Source of the DNA: Zygnema circumcarinatum
Lineage: Eukaryota > Streptophyta > Zygnematophyceae > Zygnematales > Zygnemataceae
Assembly (NCBI GenBank): GCA_037447605.1
Contig: CM074808.1
Coordinates: 1,418,978-1,482,977 of the forward strand
Direction: 5' to 3'
DNA: 64,000 nt
The stretch's first letter is position 1. Each line of letters starts with the position of its first letter. A program made the translations under genes and the position numbers. A model generated the notes under the pieces. That model was not told the origin of the DNA, did not search any database, and was given only the letters and a program-made list of their open reading frames with translations. This document shows positions 11,743 through 22,902 of the stretch, piece by piece.

Positions 11743-14700
11743 ATGGAAAGGAAAGGGGAGGTCGAGGAGGAGCCCCTTTTTTCCTTTGGAGTGGTGGCGG
11801 ACATTCAGTACTCGGACAAAGATACTGGCAGTAAGGCGAATGGCCCTCTTGCTAGACACTCGTAGTTGCTCCCCCTCCAGCTGAGCACGTGTTTGACTGC
11901 GAGTTGCTGACGCATCATTATATTTTGGTTTCGTTTAGTTTTGGGGAGATAGGGCCGCTGTTGAAACTATTGTGCACTTACATACTCCGTCTGGATGGCG
12001 GTGTTACATGCGCCCTGGTTTACGATCTTCCTGACCCAAATGCTGCTGGCTCTGCAGCGTATGAAGGGCGGTTTCAACGTTACCGTGAAGCCCCTGCCAA
12101 GTTGGAGGCTGCTGTCAAGGAATTCAACAGTCGCAAGGGCGACCTCTCGTGCGTTCACTTCCGCTTCCTTTCTATTCCCCACCATTCAAAGCCTTTTTGG
12201 TCTGGGAGGTGGTTCCACGTTGATTCAGATTACCGACTTATCTTGAACAGTTTTTGTGTCTTTCAAACAACATTTCAATTGGAAACCATTAGGAATTGTG
12301 ACAGTGGACTGAATGCACTATGGTTGATAGTTATCCATGTCAATTTTTGGACCTTTGAAGACTAGAGTGGTTAAACTTTTTAGGTTCACGCTTCCTTTGT
12401 GCTTCGCTTCCTTTCCTTTCCTTTCCTTAAGATGCATCCGCAACTAATCTTCAGTTCAAGGATCCACCTTACACGTTATCCTCGTTCTTGCTCGCCGCCC
12501 TGATTGATAACTCATTTATACGTAACAATGTATTGTTTATTGTTTTATCGTTTAACGTTTAATGTATAGTTTTTTGTTTTTTGTTTTTTGTTCTTTCTTT
12601 AATGCATTGTTTTTATGTCACTCATGTTCTGTCCTAAGAGCAAATCCGCGAGCTGGTAAGGTGGCTGTGCAGATTTATCCTTACTCTTGGAGATATCATC
12701 GATGGCAATGTCACGCCCGAGGCCACTGAAGCTGATTTTGAAGTTGTCTTAGACAAGCTTGCAAAGGTTAGTCATAAAATCATTTGATGCCACAAACACA
12801 TTTCACCGCGTGCATGTGATGAGCGTTCCTCATTCCGGTTATGTGCTCTGCAACTTGATTGATACTTAAGTCCATAGTCTTTGAGTCATTTAAACCTATT
12901 CACAGACCCTTAGGCACCATCATTGTTCAGTATTAGTATTGTTGATTTCTCACCAAAGCTCGCGAGCAGTGGCTTCTTTGGACTTCAGTTGCAGGTGGAG
13001 CCAGTTCACCATGTCTTGGGCAATCACTGCCTCGCCCTTCCGCGCGCAACTCTTCTTGAGAGGCTCAAAATGCCCGCGCGGTACTACACGCGTTCACTGC
13101 GCCCTGGATGGTGCCTGGTGAGTAAAATGCGAAATTGCTAATTTGAATCTAGTACTTCTGAAGGTGGAAGTGGAGAGTGGAAAGTGGAAAGGCGGAAGGT
13201 GGAAAGTGGAAGGCGTAAGCCACCAGAATTGAAGGATAGGGTTTACAATCGGCGGTTTAGGGTTTAGGGTTTAGGGTCCCCCTTGCAATTCTGGCTCTAC
13301 AATCTAGCTACTTTCATTCTGCATTGTTATCTGCTTTTACCTTAGTTGCCTTCATCGTCTCAATAGTTTTATACAGTCCTTGTCTGCGGTCCCTCTGCAT
13401 TCAATCTTTTTCTTGAAGATCCCAGTCCTTGCAGTGTGGTGGTTGCGCAATTTTATTGAACTCCTGCTGCTCCATTGTTCCATAAAGCAGAATGGAACCT
13501 GCAGCAGCAGCAGCAGCTGGAAATGGATTTCCTGTGTAGACGACGAGAGTTAGGGAGGCCTTAAAAAAAAAGTGCTCAATCCGCAACTTGGCGGAGCCTC
13601 CTTCTCTGATTGCAGCTTTTGGTGAGTTGTTGTTGTTCTGACTATGTGTTACAACAGGTGGCTCTGGATTCCATGGACATGAGCATGCGATGGCCAAAGG
13701 ATTCGCCAGAATTGAAGGTGACGTTGGCTGCCTGCCTTACGTCATTCTCTTCAATCTCTGTCACGGAGATTTCAATGTCTACTGTCTACAAGATCAGTGA
13801 ATGATTGAGCTATATGTCTTATACGTGTTATTTTAATCCTCAAACATCATCATCCCCCTCCGCATCGTCATCCTCCTCTCTCTCCTCTCCTCATTCCTCC
13901 TCCTCCTCTATTTTACTTTTCAATGACTGTACAGGAAGCATTGGAATTCATGGATGAACACCCTTTGGGAGAGGCGCATCCTCAGATGTCCAGCTGGAAT
14001 GGCGGAATTGGGAAGGAGCAGATTCAATGGTTAAGGGAGACACTGGCAGCTGCTGAGAGGTAGACGAAACTAATTCGGATGTGATCTGACAATGCAACGC
14101 AATTTGTGTCTATGCACCTACCTGGTTTCCTTCCTATCCAGCGTGACATGTTTCATAATCAGTTTGAAGTTCATGCGTGTAAGTTTGATCTTGTTTTGGT
14201 GTGTTTGCTCTTTAATGGATTATGTATGCAGAAAGCTCCTTCCGAAGGTGATATTTCCTCTTGATGAATCATGAGTTGTTGTTCGAATGCCAATGCTTCT
14301 TATTTATTCATGGTTGGTGTTCAGTAGTTCTGGTAACTTCTCTGTGAAGTGAAAGGACAATGATGACTGAATTCTGCAATTTTGCTGGTTCATTGTTTCG
14401 GAACGTGCATGTCTAGATTTAATCTTACTGACAGTAAAAATTATGGAACCCTGGGCAAGCTGAAAGACAACACATTTTGGTGAAACATTCACTTGCATGT
14501 GATGATGCAGAACCTGCTTAGCTTAAAATGAAATGAACGGTTGTGTCTCAGTCTAGAAGAATACAGTAGAAAGAGAAACTCTTACCTGAAAGCATAGCAT
14601 GGGAAGTAGTCCTTGCATTTTGAGCATGAAAACATAGGCTGGTAGAGAAATGAGGATACCTGATGAACATGGTGAGAGCAGGGGTTTTTTCGCTGGCAGC

Positions 14701-15608
14701 ATATATTGAGAGTGAGTGTCGGGCTGCAATGTTCTGAGGCAGGGATAAGGAGCGGGTCCTGGTTGCCCTTCATCACCCATTGGTTGTTGGGTCTGCCCCA
14801 GCAACCCACCTGCTCTGGAATCATGAACAGGTCAGACTCAGTCCATCATGGGAGACTTCTGCAGTGGCACGGAGAATGTTATCACTCGCAAAGCTTGGGC
14901 ATACCAAGTTCCTGTCTGTAGGACAGCATCTTTTGGCAAGAGATTTTCGATAGAAATGCGTCAGCCTCACGGGAGATTGGCGGTATTGGCTATATTCCAT
15001 TGTTTATGGATATAGGGAAGGTAGCTGGTTGATTCCAAACGTTTATATCTTTTTCTAGCATTTTTTTTTTTTTTTTGTAGGGTGCTTTTCCTGATCGGGG
15101 TAGCATGCATACATGGCAGCATGCCAGCCATTGTCCTACTTTGCTGCTAAGTTGATTCGCGACTAGCCATGCATTAAGCTCTGATGTGGACTCTACGTGT
15201 TGTCGCGTCGACAGATTCAAGACATACTTGTGCGCTCTCCATCTGTGGTAGTGATTTTCTGTGGTAAGCCTTTCGCAATTTATTCGCATGCTCCTGGTTA
15301 GATTCGTATTCCACTTGGTACATGATTGGGTTAAGCTGAGAGTAGGATCAGTTGGACGGTGTATCCTTTCCCTTTGCCTGCCAAAGAGATTCAGTTTCAA
15401 ATTTTTTTTACCTTGATACGGAACAGGGCATTACCATGTGGGAGGGTACGAGCAAGTGGAGCACACTCACTTTGTGACAGTGGAAGCCATCCTAGAAGCG
15501 CCTCCGGACAGTGTGGCCCATGCGATTGTCAGCGTCTACGGCGACCACCTCACTATCACGGGCTATGGCTCGGTCACGAGTCGGAGGTTGCAACTGAAGC
15601 CTTTTTGA
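11743..15608 (+). CDS. ADPRM: Mn-dependent ADP-ribose/CDP-alcohol diphosphatase
   Basis: Exons: 11743-11830, 12058-12148, 12673-12766, 12995-13117, 13658-13717, 13935-14059, 14743-14830, (one missing), about 15428-15608. All found junctions keep frame. The metallophosphoesterase signature is present in order: VVADIQYSD at residues 17-25, LGDIIDG, VLGNHCL, MSSWNGGIGKEQ, LHHPLVVGSAPA and GHYHVGGY. This is the pattern of the cytosolic ADPRM family, which hydrolyses ADP-ribose and CDP-alcohols such as CDP-choline to AMP or CMP plus phospho-products. The start is the first ATG in a good context (GCCGCCATGG) just before the conserved PLFSFGV. A short exon linking NHEQ (14830) to GHYHV (15428) is needed and was not placed; a candidate around 14872-14930 does not fit the phase. 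It starts divergently from the channel gene. Confidence 0.88.
13162..13214 (+). repeat. Short purine tandem repeat (GGAAAGTGGA-like)
   Basis: Several degenerate copies of a GTGGAAAGTGGA-type unit lie in the intron between exons 4 and 5 of the diphosphatase gene, just before the telomere-like tract. Probably a simple minisatellite. Confidence 0.6.
13255..13277 (+). repeat. Interstitial telomere-like TTTAGGG tract
   Basis: Three consecutive TTTAGGG units sit in an intron of the diphosphatase gene. TTTAGGG is the standard plant telomere unit. A diverged tract of the same kind is at 20940-20963, and AAACCCTAACCCTAA on the + strand is at 33650-33664. Confidence 0.8.
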
Positions 15609-16676
15609 ACTCTGCCACAGCGTGGCACCTCCTGCCTCGTATTACGAACCGTGGCTCACTAATTGCAGAGCCCTGTGCTGGGCAGGAGCTTCAAATTTTT
15701 TGTCCATTTTGCTTATTTAGTTATAAACTGTGTGAATAAGCTGTCAATTTAACGTGCATGCCTGAACTACTCGTAGCCGTCATTTGCTATTCTTTTTAAC
15801 CAGTTCGTACGGTTAGTTATATCCATTCACTGCTTGGTTCATTAAAGTACGTTTCAGTCGGCGTTGACCAACTCCAAGCAAAGCCCTACGAGTTGATTAG
15901 CTGACGAGGACTCTCCCTCGTCACATCTCTAGAGAGCAGTATGGCAAAACGTCTTCTTGTCAGATTTTGATTTCCATGTATTGTACCGTCAAGTGTTTTT
16001 AACTAATGCAAAGACGACCTCACAAATGAGCAAGCTTTGACTGACTGAGTGAAGAGCCATGTTTTGAGAGTCTCCAGATGTGAGAGACTCTGCACCCAAT
16101 CCTCCTGGCTGTACTAAAGCAAATGAAATGAGGGACAGGGCGAGGGAGAGGGAGCGAGGGGGAGGGGAGTTAGCCTTAGAGCTTAGCTCGATTTGCTCGT
16201 GACAAGATGGCTTTCTTCGAAACGCAAATAATAAGAGCTGAGTATCGTGTTTTTACCCATGGTGTGACCCGCCGACCGTACAGTATCACAGCCCCCTATT
16301 GGCATAATCCAATACCAATGAAAATTGCGTATTTGTTCACAAGAAGTTCGGACAAGGCTCCGGGACAAGCGTATTTCATTATTACATATTGCGCACATTG
16401 CCATATTTTCAAACACACTGCAACCAACCCTTGGTACCACAATGGTTTTTGTTGAGCATTCTTCCCAGCCACGGATGCAAATGTGCTCGTTAACCCGAGG
16501 TTTGCTCGACATTTCGAGAACTTCAGATTAAAGAATTAGTGAGTACACAAAGTAACGATATGTCTGGGAGCCCCACGACTTGCCAAGCTAGAAGGCAACT
16601 AACTCTCGCTTATTTCCTACAAAATCTAATTTTAATTTGAATCTTTTCGGTCATTCAAAACAGGATAGGGGTTGTT
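15609..16676. other. Intergenic region between convergent genes, no gene seen
   Basis: This holds the presumed 3' UTRs of the diphosphatase (+) and hydrolase (-) genes. A G-rich tract (GAGGGAGAGGGAGCGAGG type) lies at 16136-16168. Open frames at 16183-16531 occur on both strands and resemble nothing I know. Confidence 0.4.
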
Positions 16677-18720
16677 TTACTTGACCTCAGGCACGACGAA
16701 TGACAGAACGTGTGATATGAGCTGCTGTCGACAAGTTCTGAAGTTGTGATCTCCGTCCTCGAGTACAACAAGGCTGTGATTTGCAACGGTTTCATCAACC
16801 TTATAGGCGTCGGCTAGCGGCACCACCGTGTCCCGAGCACCATGGACGGTCAGCACTCTGCGCCATATACACGCAAAAGACTCTGTCACACTCTCCTCCT
16901 CATTACTGCAGCATAGTGTGACCCCAGTTGTCATCCAAAGACAGGAACATCAACGGGAGGTTACTATAGTCAGTTTGTAACGTGTGCAATGGCTAAGCAT
17001 CTTCACGCCCTTGAAAATAAGTATTGCACTAACGTCCTTTGGTTTTTATGCTGATATTGAACTTGAACACATGCAGCGATGGAATTTTAGCAGCAAAAGC
17101 AGGAGAGGCGTTACCTGCACTTTTCGGAGATTTGCTGTGCAGCTGCAGGCAGGTCTGTAGCCATACGTTCCTCCAGCCCTGCTTTTGTCACAGTGTATGA
17201 GTCTGCATCTCCCCAAACCATCAGGGATAATGAGATTGCTGCCCCCTTACTACTTTGAACAGCAGCCAGTAGGCAACGCGGGTTTGACGAGTCCATGTTT
17301 TGCCAGTTCCATGAATTTCGCCTTAAGAAACCAGCCTAGTAGGTTCACGTACCCTTTGCATAGGTAAACTAAAGCAAATTCCTGATACAAAGAAAGGAAC
17401 ACCCTCCCTTGTTCCGGCTTGTCGCTATGTACATCATGCCGTTGCTTGAAAGAACGTGGAAGACGTTTTCCCACACACAATAGCGCGTTTGCCTGACTCT
17501 GCTGAATAACAATATTACAACTATTCGACAGAAATAACACTTGTACTCAAAGGTTCAACTCGACCTGTGTGCTTACCCAATCCATCCTTCACCACGAGGG
17601 ACCCCTCCTCCCAGATTTTGGCCAATCGCTCCTCCCCAAGTCTCTCCTTTATGCCTGCTTGGAGACCATATCGGCCGCTAAGGTTCACAACGCAGTCCAC
17701 ATCTCCATACTTGGAGGAATAAAGGAGCACCACACTGCCACCTGCCACACCCTCCGTTGAATAGGATTCGCACCAGAAGTTGGACCACAGGCAGCTACCG
17801 GTTTGAAAAGCACAGCTTAACTCGTCACTCCTAACTTGGAAGAATTTATTTTGAGGGGGCTTCCAATTTTGTGGCATTCACAGAGCCCCAGTATGATATT
17901 CAAAGATACGGCAGTCATCCAAGGAGGTTGCATGCTTTCGTTTTGGTGTTTTCATAATGGACACAATTCAACAAGTGTGTTCTAACATTGCAAACATTCC
18001 AAGCGTGGTATCGCTTCTTAACTAAAAAGAACCAAAGATGGAAGAGTCGGCTTACTGTACGTATTAGGTTCTCACAAGCTCCTTAACCAGCATCAACTGA
18101 GAAATGAATGATTCCTATCGGTTTCCAGTAACTGTCATACTAGTTTCACAATATAAGCATCATCAATGTCAACGACTGTTGTGAATAACCTGTGCAAACG
18201 CCTACCTTTGCTGTGCCCCAAGATGGTTGTAACAGTGCGGCCCGTTCTGCGGAAGTAGTCAATTGCTGCCCTGAGATCTTCCACCTCCTTCCAGTAATTG
18301 CCATATGAGAACTGCCCTTCACTCTCTCTGCATGGTACAGCGTTCAGAACAATCAACTCCCAGTACATGAGGTTGGACCATGCATGACTCACAACGGCAA
18401 AACACTTCCACTGCATACATGCTCTCCGATTTTGCTCCTGATACTGAAGCTGCTATGACCTACCAGCAGAAATCAGTAAGAGGCACTCTGTAATTTTGAA
18501 TTATCCATCAAAACGTTTTCCTGCTTATTGGCATGCCAAGCATTTGAATGGGATTAAGGAGCAAAAACAGCAAGGATGCCAAGGAAAGATAGATACTTAA
18601 CCCGTTACCACTGAAGTCGAATCGAAGTGTGCTAACACCAGCCTCCACCAAAGCTGAACTTATTGCTGCCAAGGTGCTACTGTTCTGTTCACACAGAACA
18701 ACACTTGATGGAAACGTCAT
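16677..18720 (-). CDS. Alpha/beta hydrolase (S33-like), N-terminus uncertain
   Basis: Exons: 18720-18602, 18327-18206, 17741-17577, 17202-17115, 16857-16677; together 675 bp and in frame (224 aa). Seen motifs: RFDFSGNGESEGQFSYGNYW, the nucleophile elbow ILGHSKGG, NLSGRYGL, then VHGARDTVVPL with the acid residue and DGDHNF with the catalytic His. This matches the plant family of small alpha/beta hydrolases related to bacterial YqkD/FrsA-like and monoacylglycerol lipase-like proteins; the substrate is unknown. The usual oxyanion motif VVLCHGF is replaced by VVLCEQN at the head of the first exon. An AG at the NSST codons suggests that the true exon starts there and that an upstream exon carries HGF. 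The ATG at 18720 is therefore doubtful. Confidence 0.8.
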
Positions 18721-18975
18721 GTAAAACTCCTCAACCGTTCAATTTGCAGTTATCCCTCCTTCCGCAATTGTAAGAAGCAATTTCCAGGGAGCACTTGTGC
18801 CCTCGCATGAGCTGCATGTCTTGCAGTCGCACTTTTTAAACTGGAAATGACACGCACTGCATCATTCCGAAGCTCACGAGACGTGGGCTGTTGCTTTTAT
18901 GCTCAGTGCAAGCTTTCTGACTCACCGGGAAAATTAGCTCCAACAACACCCAGAACCTATTAGGCTGTCTGAACG

Positions 18976-19176
18976 TTGGTTTCTGATTTCTTATTTCTGG
19001 ATTCTCCTCTCTGTTTCTTAGTTTCTGGTTTTCGTTTCTTGTTGCTGATTTCTAGCTTCTACAATACTTCAGAGTTCCTTGTTCCGTGGTTTCTGGTTTC
19101 TGGAACAACGCCGCTCACGTGTATAGGACTCGCTTACGGTTTCTGGATTCTGTTGCTGGTTTTCTTTCTACTAAGG
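18976..19176 (+). repeat. Degenerate TTTCTGG-type simple repeat
   Basis: Many spaced copies of TTTCTGG, TTTCTTG and TTTCTAG occur over 200 bp upstream of the hydrolase gene. It has the look of a decayed microsatellite. The open frame across it is a by-product. Confidence 0.55.
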
Positions 19177-20846
19177 TAGTTTAGGTAGGAGTCAATCTTT
19201 GACATTTCACTTGGGATCACACCTTCGAGCTCCGAAACCCATGGCATAATATGCAGAGTTCAGGACTTTTTGTATCCTCCAGCAGGCCGATTAGCTCCTC
19301 TCCCTGTGAGTTTTTGAATGCGACTCGCACAGATTCCGTCAATTCTTTCTTGACCATGTTCACTGCGCATAGCCCCAAACAAGGACGTCTAGAAGACTTT
19401 GAATGACTGATCTGAAGAGCTCAGAACTGGCTCAAACAATAAATAATCTGGTGCATTCATCTCATAATCATAATGACGAATATGGGTCTAAAAATGACTA
19501 GCCAGATCGAGTTTCTGCTGTTGACTTCCTGCTGGCGAGGGCGCCGGTTGTCAGTGTAGAGACAGGTTTGCTCTGAAGGAAGAGAGGAAAGAGGCTATGA
19601 TCTACACCATGCAACGAACAAGGTAACCCAGTCCTTAAATTCTAGTTATGACTGACCTATTGTACGGGAGGGTTCACTCGCTGCACGAGTTTGACCCAGC
19701 GGGTTTGGAATGCTTGATGTACAATGATAATGTAGTTAATATGATAAGACATCAACTACAAGTGTGCAAAACTTGGAAGTTACCCGTGGAAGTTACCCGT
19801 CGTACCAATCAACAGAACATCAGTAAATATGTATGCACCAGAAAAAATCCTAGTCATATGCATTGAACAGCTCACGTCAGTCATGAGCAGAAAATGCACA
19901 AGTAGAACTTAGCATGCCCATTCAGTAAGCTAGTGTAGCTCTACATATTTTCGAGCCCTGCATTGTCTTCTTATAATTAACCAATGCTTCTAAGTGTACA
20001 GTAGTTTTGTAACTCCTTTGATCCACGCTTTCACTGAAACTACCAGATAGACATCAAACGAATCGTCCGATTTTTCCTCGTCGTTCTTGCATCCCGAATT
20101 TAAAACCCCTAAGTTTTTGTTGTATTAAACGATATATGAAATCGGAGAGAAAAAGAGGTAGAGAGAGAGGAAGGAACAAGGAAAAGGAGTAGGAATGATG
20201 CTCATAGGTGACGAAATGCAACAATGACTAGTGTGGTCGATTCCATTGTGTAATTTAGCCAAGGGAAAGCGTAAATATACTGCTTTTAGGGCATTAATTC
20301 ATAGAAAAAATAAGATCTTGACAGATGTTCCCGATTGCGGATGAACTGAGGGGATGAAACCGTTTAAGTGCGTCAAATGTAGCTTGTCCTAATGGACTTT
20401 AGCTCACGTGGCGCATCCATATTTAAGGCTTGGCGGGTTTGGTTTGGCAGGTACGCTGATTGCTACCGCAGTAAAAGTTCAGTTCTATTTTCAATAGTTA
20501 CAGCCAAGTTCAACAAGAAGGTATACAGACATGAAGGTATGCTTTCCAGATTCGGCTGAATGTTGCAAATCTTCTGCAGCCTTTTCGTGCTCCCCAAGTC
20601 ACCACACTCGGAGCGCCTACAAGGTCTCAGATTTCTGCGCAACTGCAAGGCATCAGCCTTGAATCCGGAACGCACGGCAGAGGAAGGCACACACTTTGCA
20701 AGCGGAGAGAGCGAGCAGGCAGAAGCGATCGGAGGTGCAGGCGAGCAGGCCCTGCTGAAATGGGAAGGCGGGCAGAGGTTGTGGACAGCCATGGCTTCGC
20801 ACCGCTCGCCTTTGTGCAGGGGCCAGCCGAAGGGCAGGGAACGGTC
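19177..20846. other. Intergenic region, no gene seen
   Basis: Mostly AT-rich. At 20397-20435 there is a promoter-like run with CACGTGGCGC followed by CATATTTAAGG, but no convincing gene lies downstream. Frames open on both strands at 20463-20952 have low-complexity or repeat-derived ends and no recognisable domain. Confidence 0.35.
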
Positions 20847-20847
20847 C

Positions 20848-20938
20848 CGATATAGTACGCTACGATACGATATATTCTGCACGATATGTTACGGTACGAT
20901 ACGATATAATATGGTACGATATACTACGGAACGATACA
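20848..20938 (+). repeat. GATAC-type degenerate satellite, copy 1
   Basis: About ten copies of a TACGATACGATA-like 5-bp-phased motif, interrupted by changes. The same motif family is at 25756-25890 and briefly at 40765-40792. Telomere-like sequence follows directly at 20940. Confidence 0.75.
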
Positions 20939-21159
20939 GGTTTAGGGTCTAGGGCTTAGGGTTTACTATTATGGTAATTGAAGTTCAGGTTTTGGTGTTT
21001 ATGGTTTATGATTTAACGTTGAAGCTTTAAAAAGTAAAGGATGAGGCATAGATTTCACGATGGCGATGCTCTCAAATGTACATGGACAAAATCAGCATAA
21101 GGAACAAAAGACCTAAGGACAATGTTGTTGTATAGCGAAACGCTATAGATCGGTTGTAT

Positions 21160-22060
21160 GGCCTAATACTTACATCCGCAGTTGCCTATTAATGGTAAAG
21201 CACTTAGGTGGGTTCCGGGAGGTGGGTTTGTTACATGTTGATGTAGCTCCTCTTGCTCAACAACCGAAGCCTCCAACTTTATTGGGTTCAAGGAAATTGA
21301 GCCACTTGCCCCTTTCCATGGCAATCTGAACTTCAGAAGTGACTTAGACTGAATATAGAAGACTCTATTCACAAGGCAATATACAAGAAAATATTAGTGA
21401 AAGCACACAACTTAAAACTTCATTAATTTTTAGCAAAGTTACAAAGTTTGAACAAGCAGTGCCACCCAAAAGCTACAACTTTTAACGTTGCATTTTAACA
21501 CCAAAGCTTAACCCAAGACTTCAAGCCTCAACCTTGCCATGGTAAACTGCAAAAGGCTGAACTACTCTATTTTAAGGCTAGCTTTATAAGCCTGGCTGCT
21601 TATGATTGTTATCACATCTATCGATTTGCAAGGACTTTGCTTGCATAACTTCATGTGTCACAACCTACCACTAAGGTGATTACCAGGAGGTCTTTGAGTT
21701 CGAACCTTGCCCTCCTAAGTTTAAACCTGAGTTCGAACCTTGCCGTTAAAAGGTAACCACGGATGTAAATATTAGCCTGTACAACTCATGTATAGCATTT
21801 TTCTACATTCCTCCCCATCTAAACCAAGCTCATCTTAGAGCGTACTCAAGGTTTTTTATGAGCAGTGTTTAAGCTCCTTCTATGTGAACGCTCTTTCAAC
21901 ACATAGAATACGGCTTTAAACCCTCAGGACATACTTGAGGGCCTAGACATACCACTGTGACAAACCTACTTCCAACATGGTTTGAACAAAGGACCTCCAA
22001 GTAGCCACCTATGTGCTTTACCATTAAAAGGCAACCGCAAATATAAATATTAGGTTGTCC
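21160..22060. repeat. Foldback element with about 55-60 bp inverted arms
   Basis: The left arm at 21160-21222 (CCTAATACTTACATCCGCAG...) is the imperfect reverse complement of 22005-22060. A further copy in the direct orientation of the right arm lies at 21741-21805. Two GAGTTCGAACCTTG boxes at 21697 and 21730 resemble the RNA polymerase III B box of tRNA-derived SINEs. No coding potential is seen. It is probably a non-autonomous repeat, and its class is uncertain. Confidence 0.55.
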
Positions 22061-22129
22061 AACTTATGTATAGTGTTTTGTTACATATGACACAATTGCC
22101 CATTGTTACATGGCCCATACTATTGAGCC

Positions 22130-22902
22130 TCAGACTTACGGGGAAACTGTTGAGAGGCCAGATCAAATCAAATGGCAAGAGGCCATTGATAGTGAGTGGA
22201 ACAGTTTGATTGAGAATTAGACTTGGCGCTTGGAGAAGCTCCTTCCCGGGAGGCATGCCATCGGCTGTAAATGGGTCTTCAAGGTTAAAAGGAAGGCGGA
22301 CGGCAACATGGATAGGTACAAAGCACGACTTGTGGCAAAAGGCTACAGTCAAAAGGAGAGAATTGACTACTCAGAGACCTTCACCCCTGTGGTAAAGTTC
22401 AACTCCCTCCGCTCCCTCATTTTTGTTATAGCCACAAAAGGGATGCATGTCCACCAGTTGGACATCAAGACTACCTTCTTGTATGGAGATCTCAATGAAA
22501 AGAATATACATGGAGTAGCCGGAGGGGAAATGCGAGAAAAGAAAGGAAAATCTCGTGTGCGGACTCGTGAAGAGTTTGTACGGGCTGAAATAAACCCCTT
22601 GTGTTTGGTATGAGAAGATCAATGAACACTTACAGGGGTATAGGTTTGATCACTTTGAGACTAATAATTACGTGTATTCAGTTGAAGAGGATTATGATAA
22701 ACTATTCATTGGAATTTATATGGATGACCTCATCATGATCAGCAAGTCTCTTCACAATATTGCAAAGATAAAAGAGCTTTTGCAAGAGAATTTCCAGATG
22801 AGTGATCTTGGAGAGGCCCAATATCTCTTAAAGATTCAGCTGAAGAGGGGGCCAAATGGTTTGTTATTGCTAAGAAGCCAGCTAATGGTTGCAACCATTT
22901 AA
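22130..22902 (+). pseudogene. Ty1/copia retrotransposon reverse transcriptase fragment
   Basis: Translated pieces carry the RT hallmarks in order: KWQEAIDSEWNSL, GCKWVFKVKRKADG, YKARLVAKGYSQ, ETFTPVVKFNSLRS, VHQLDIKTTFLYGDL, then after a disrupted stretch YMDDLIMISKS and LGEAQYLLKIQLKR. An in-frame stop near 22218 and at least two frame changes between 22500 and 22670 break the frame. Integrase, protease, gag and RNase H are not seen, and no LTRs were found. It is a dead fragment of a copia polyprotein that would once have made cDNA for transposition. A polypurine tract follows at 22903-22985. Confidence 0.85.

Noticed and set aside
20463-20952. Overlapping 130-140-codon frames on both strands
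   Set aside because: Both end in satellite sequence or low-complexity residues, show no splice partner and resemble no family.
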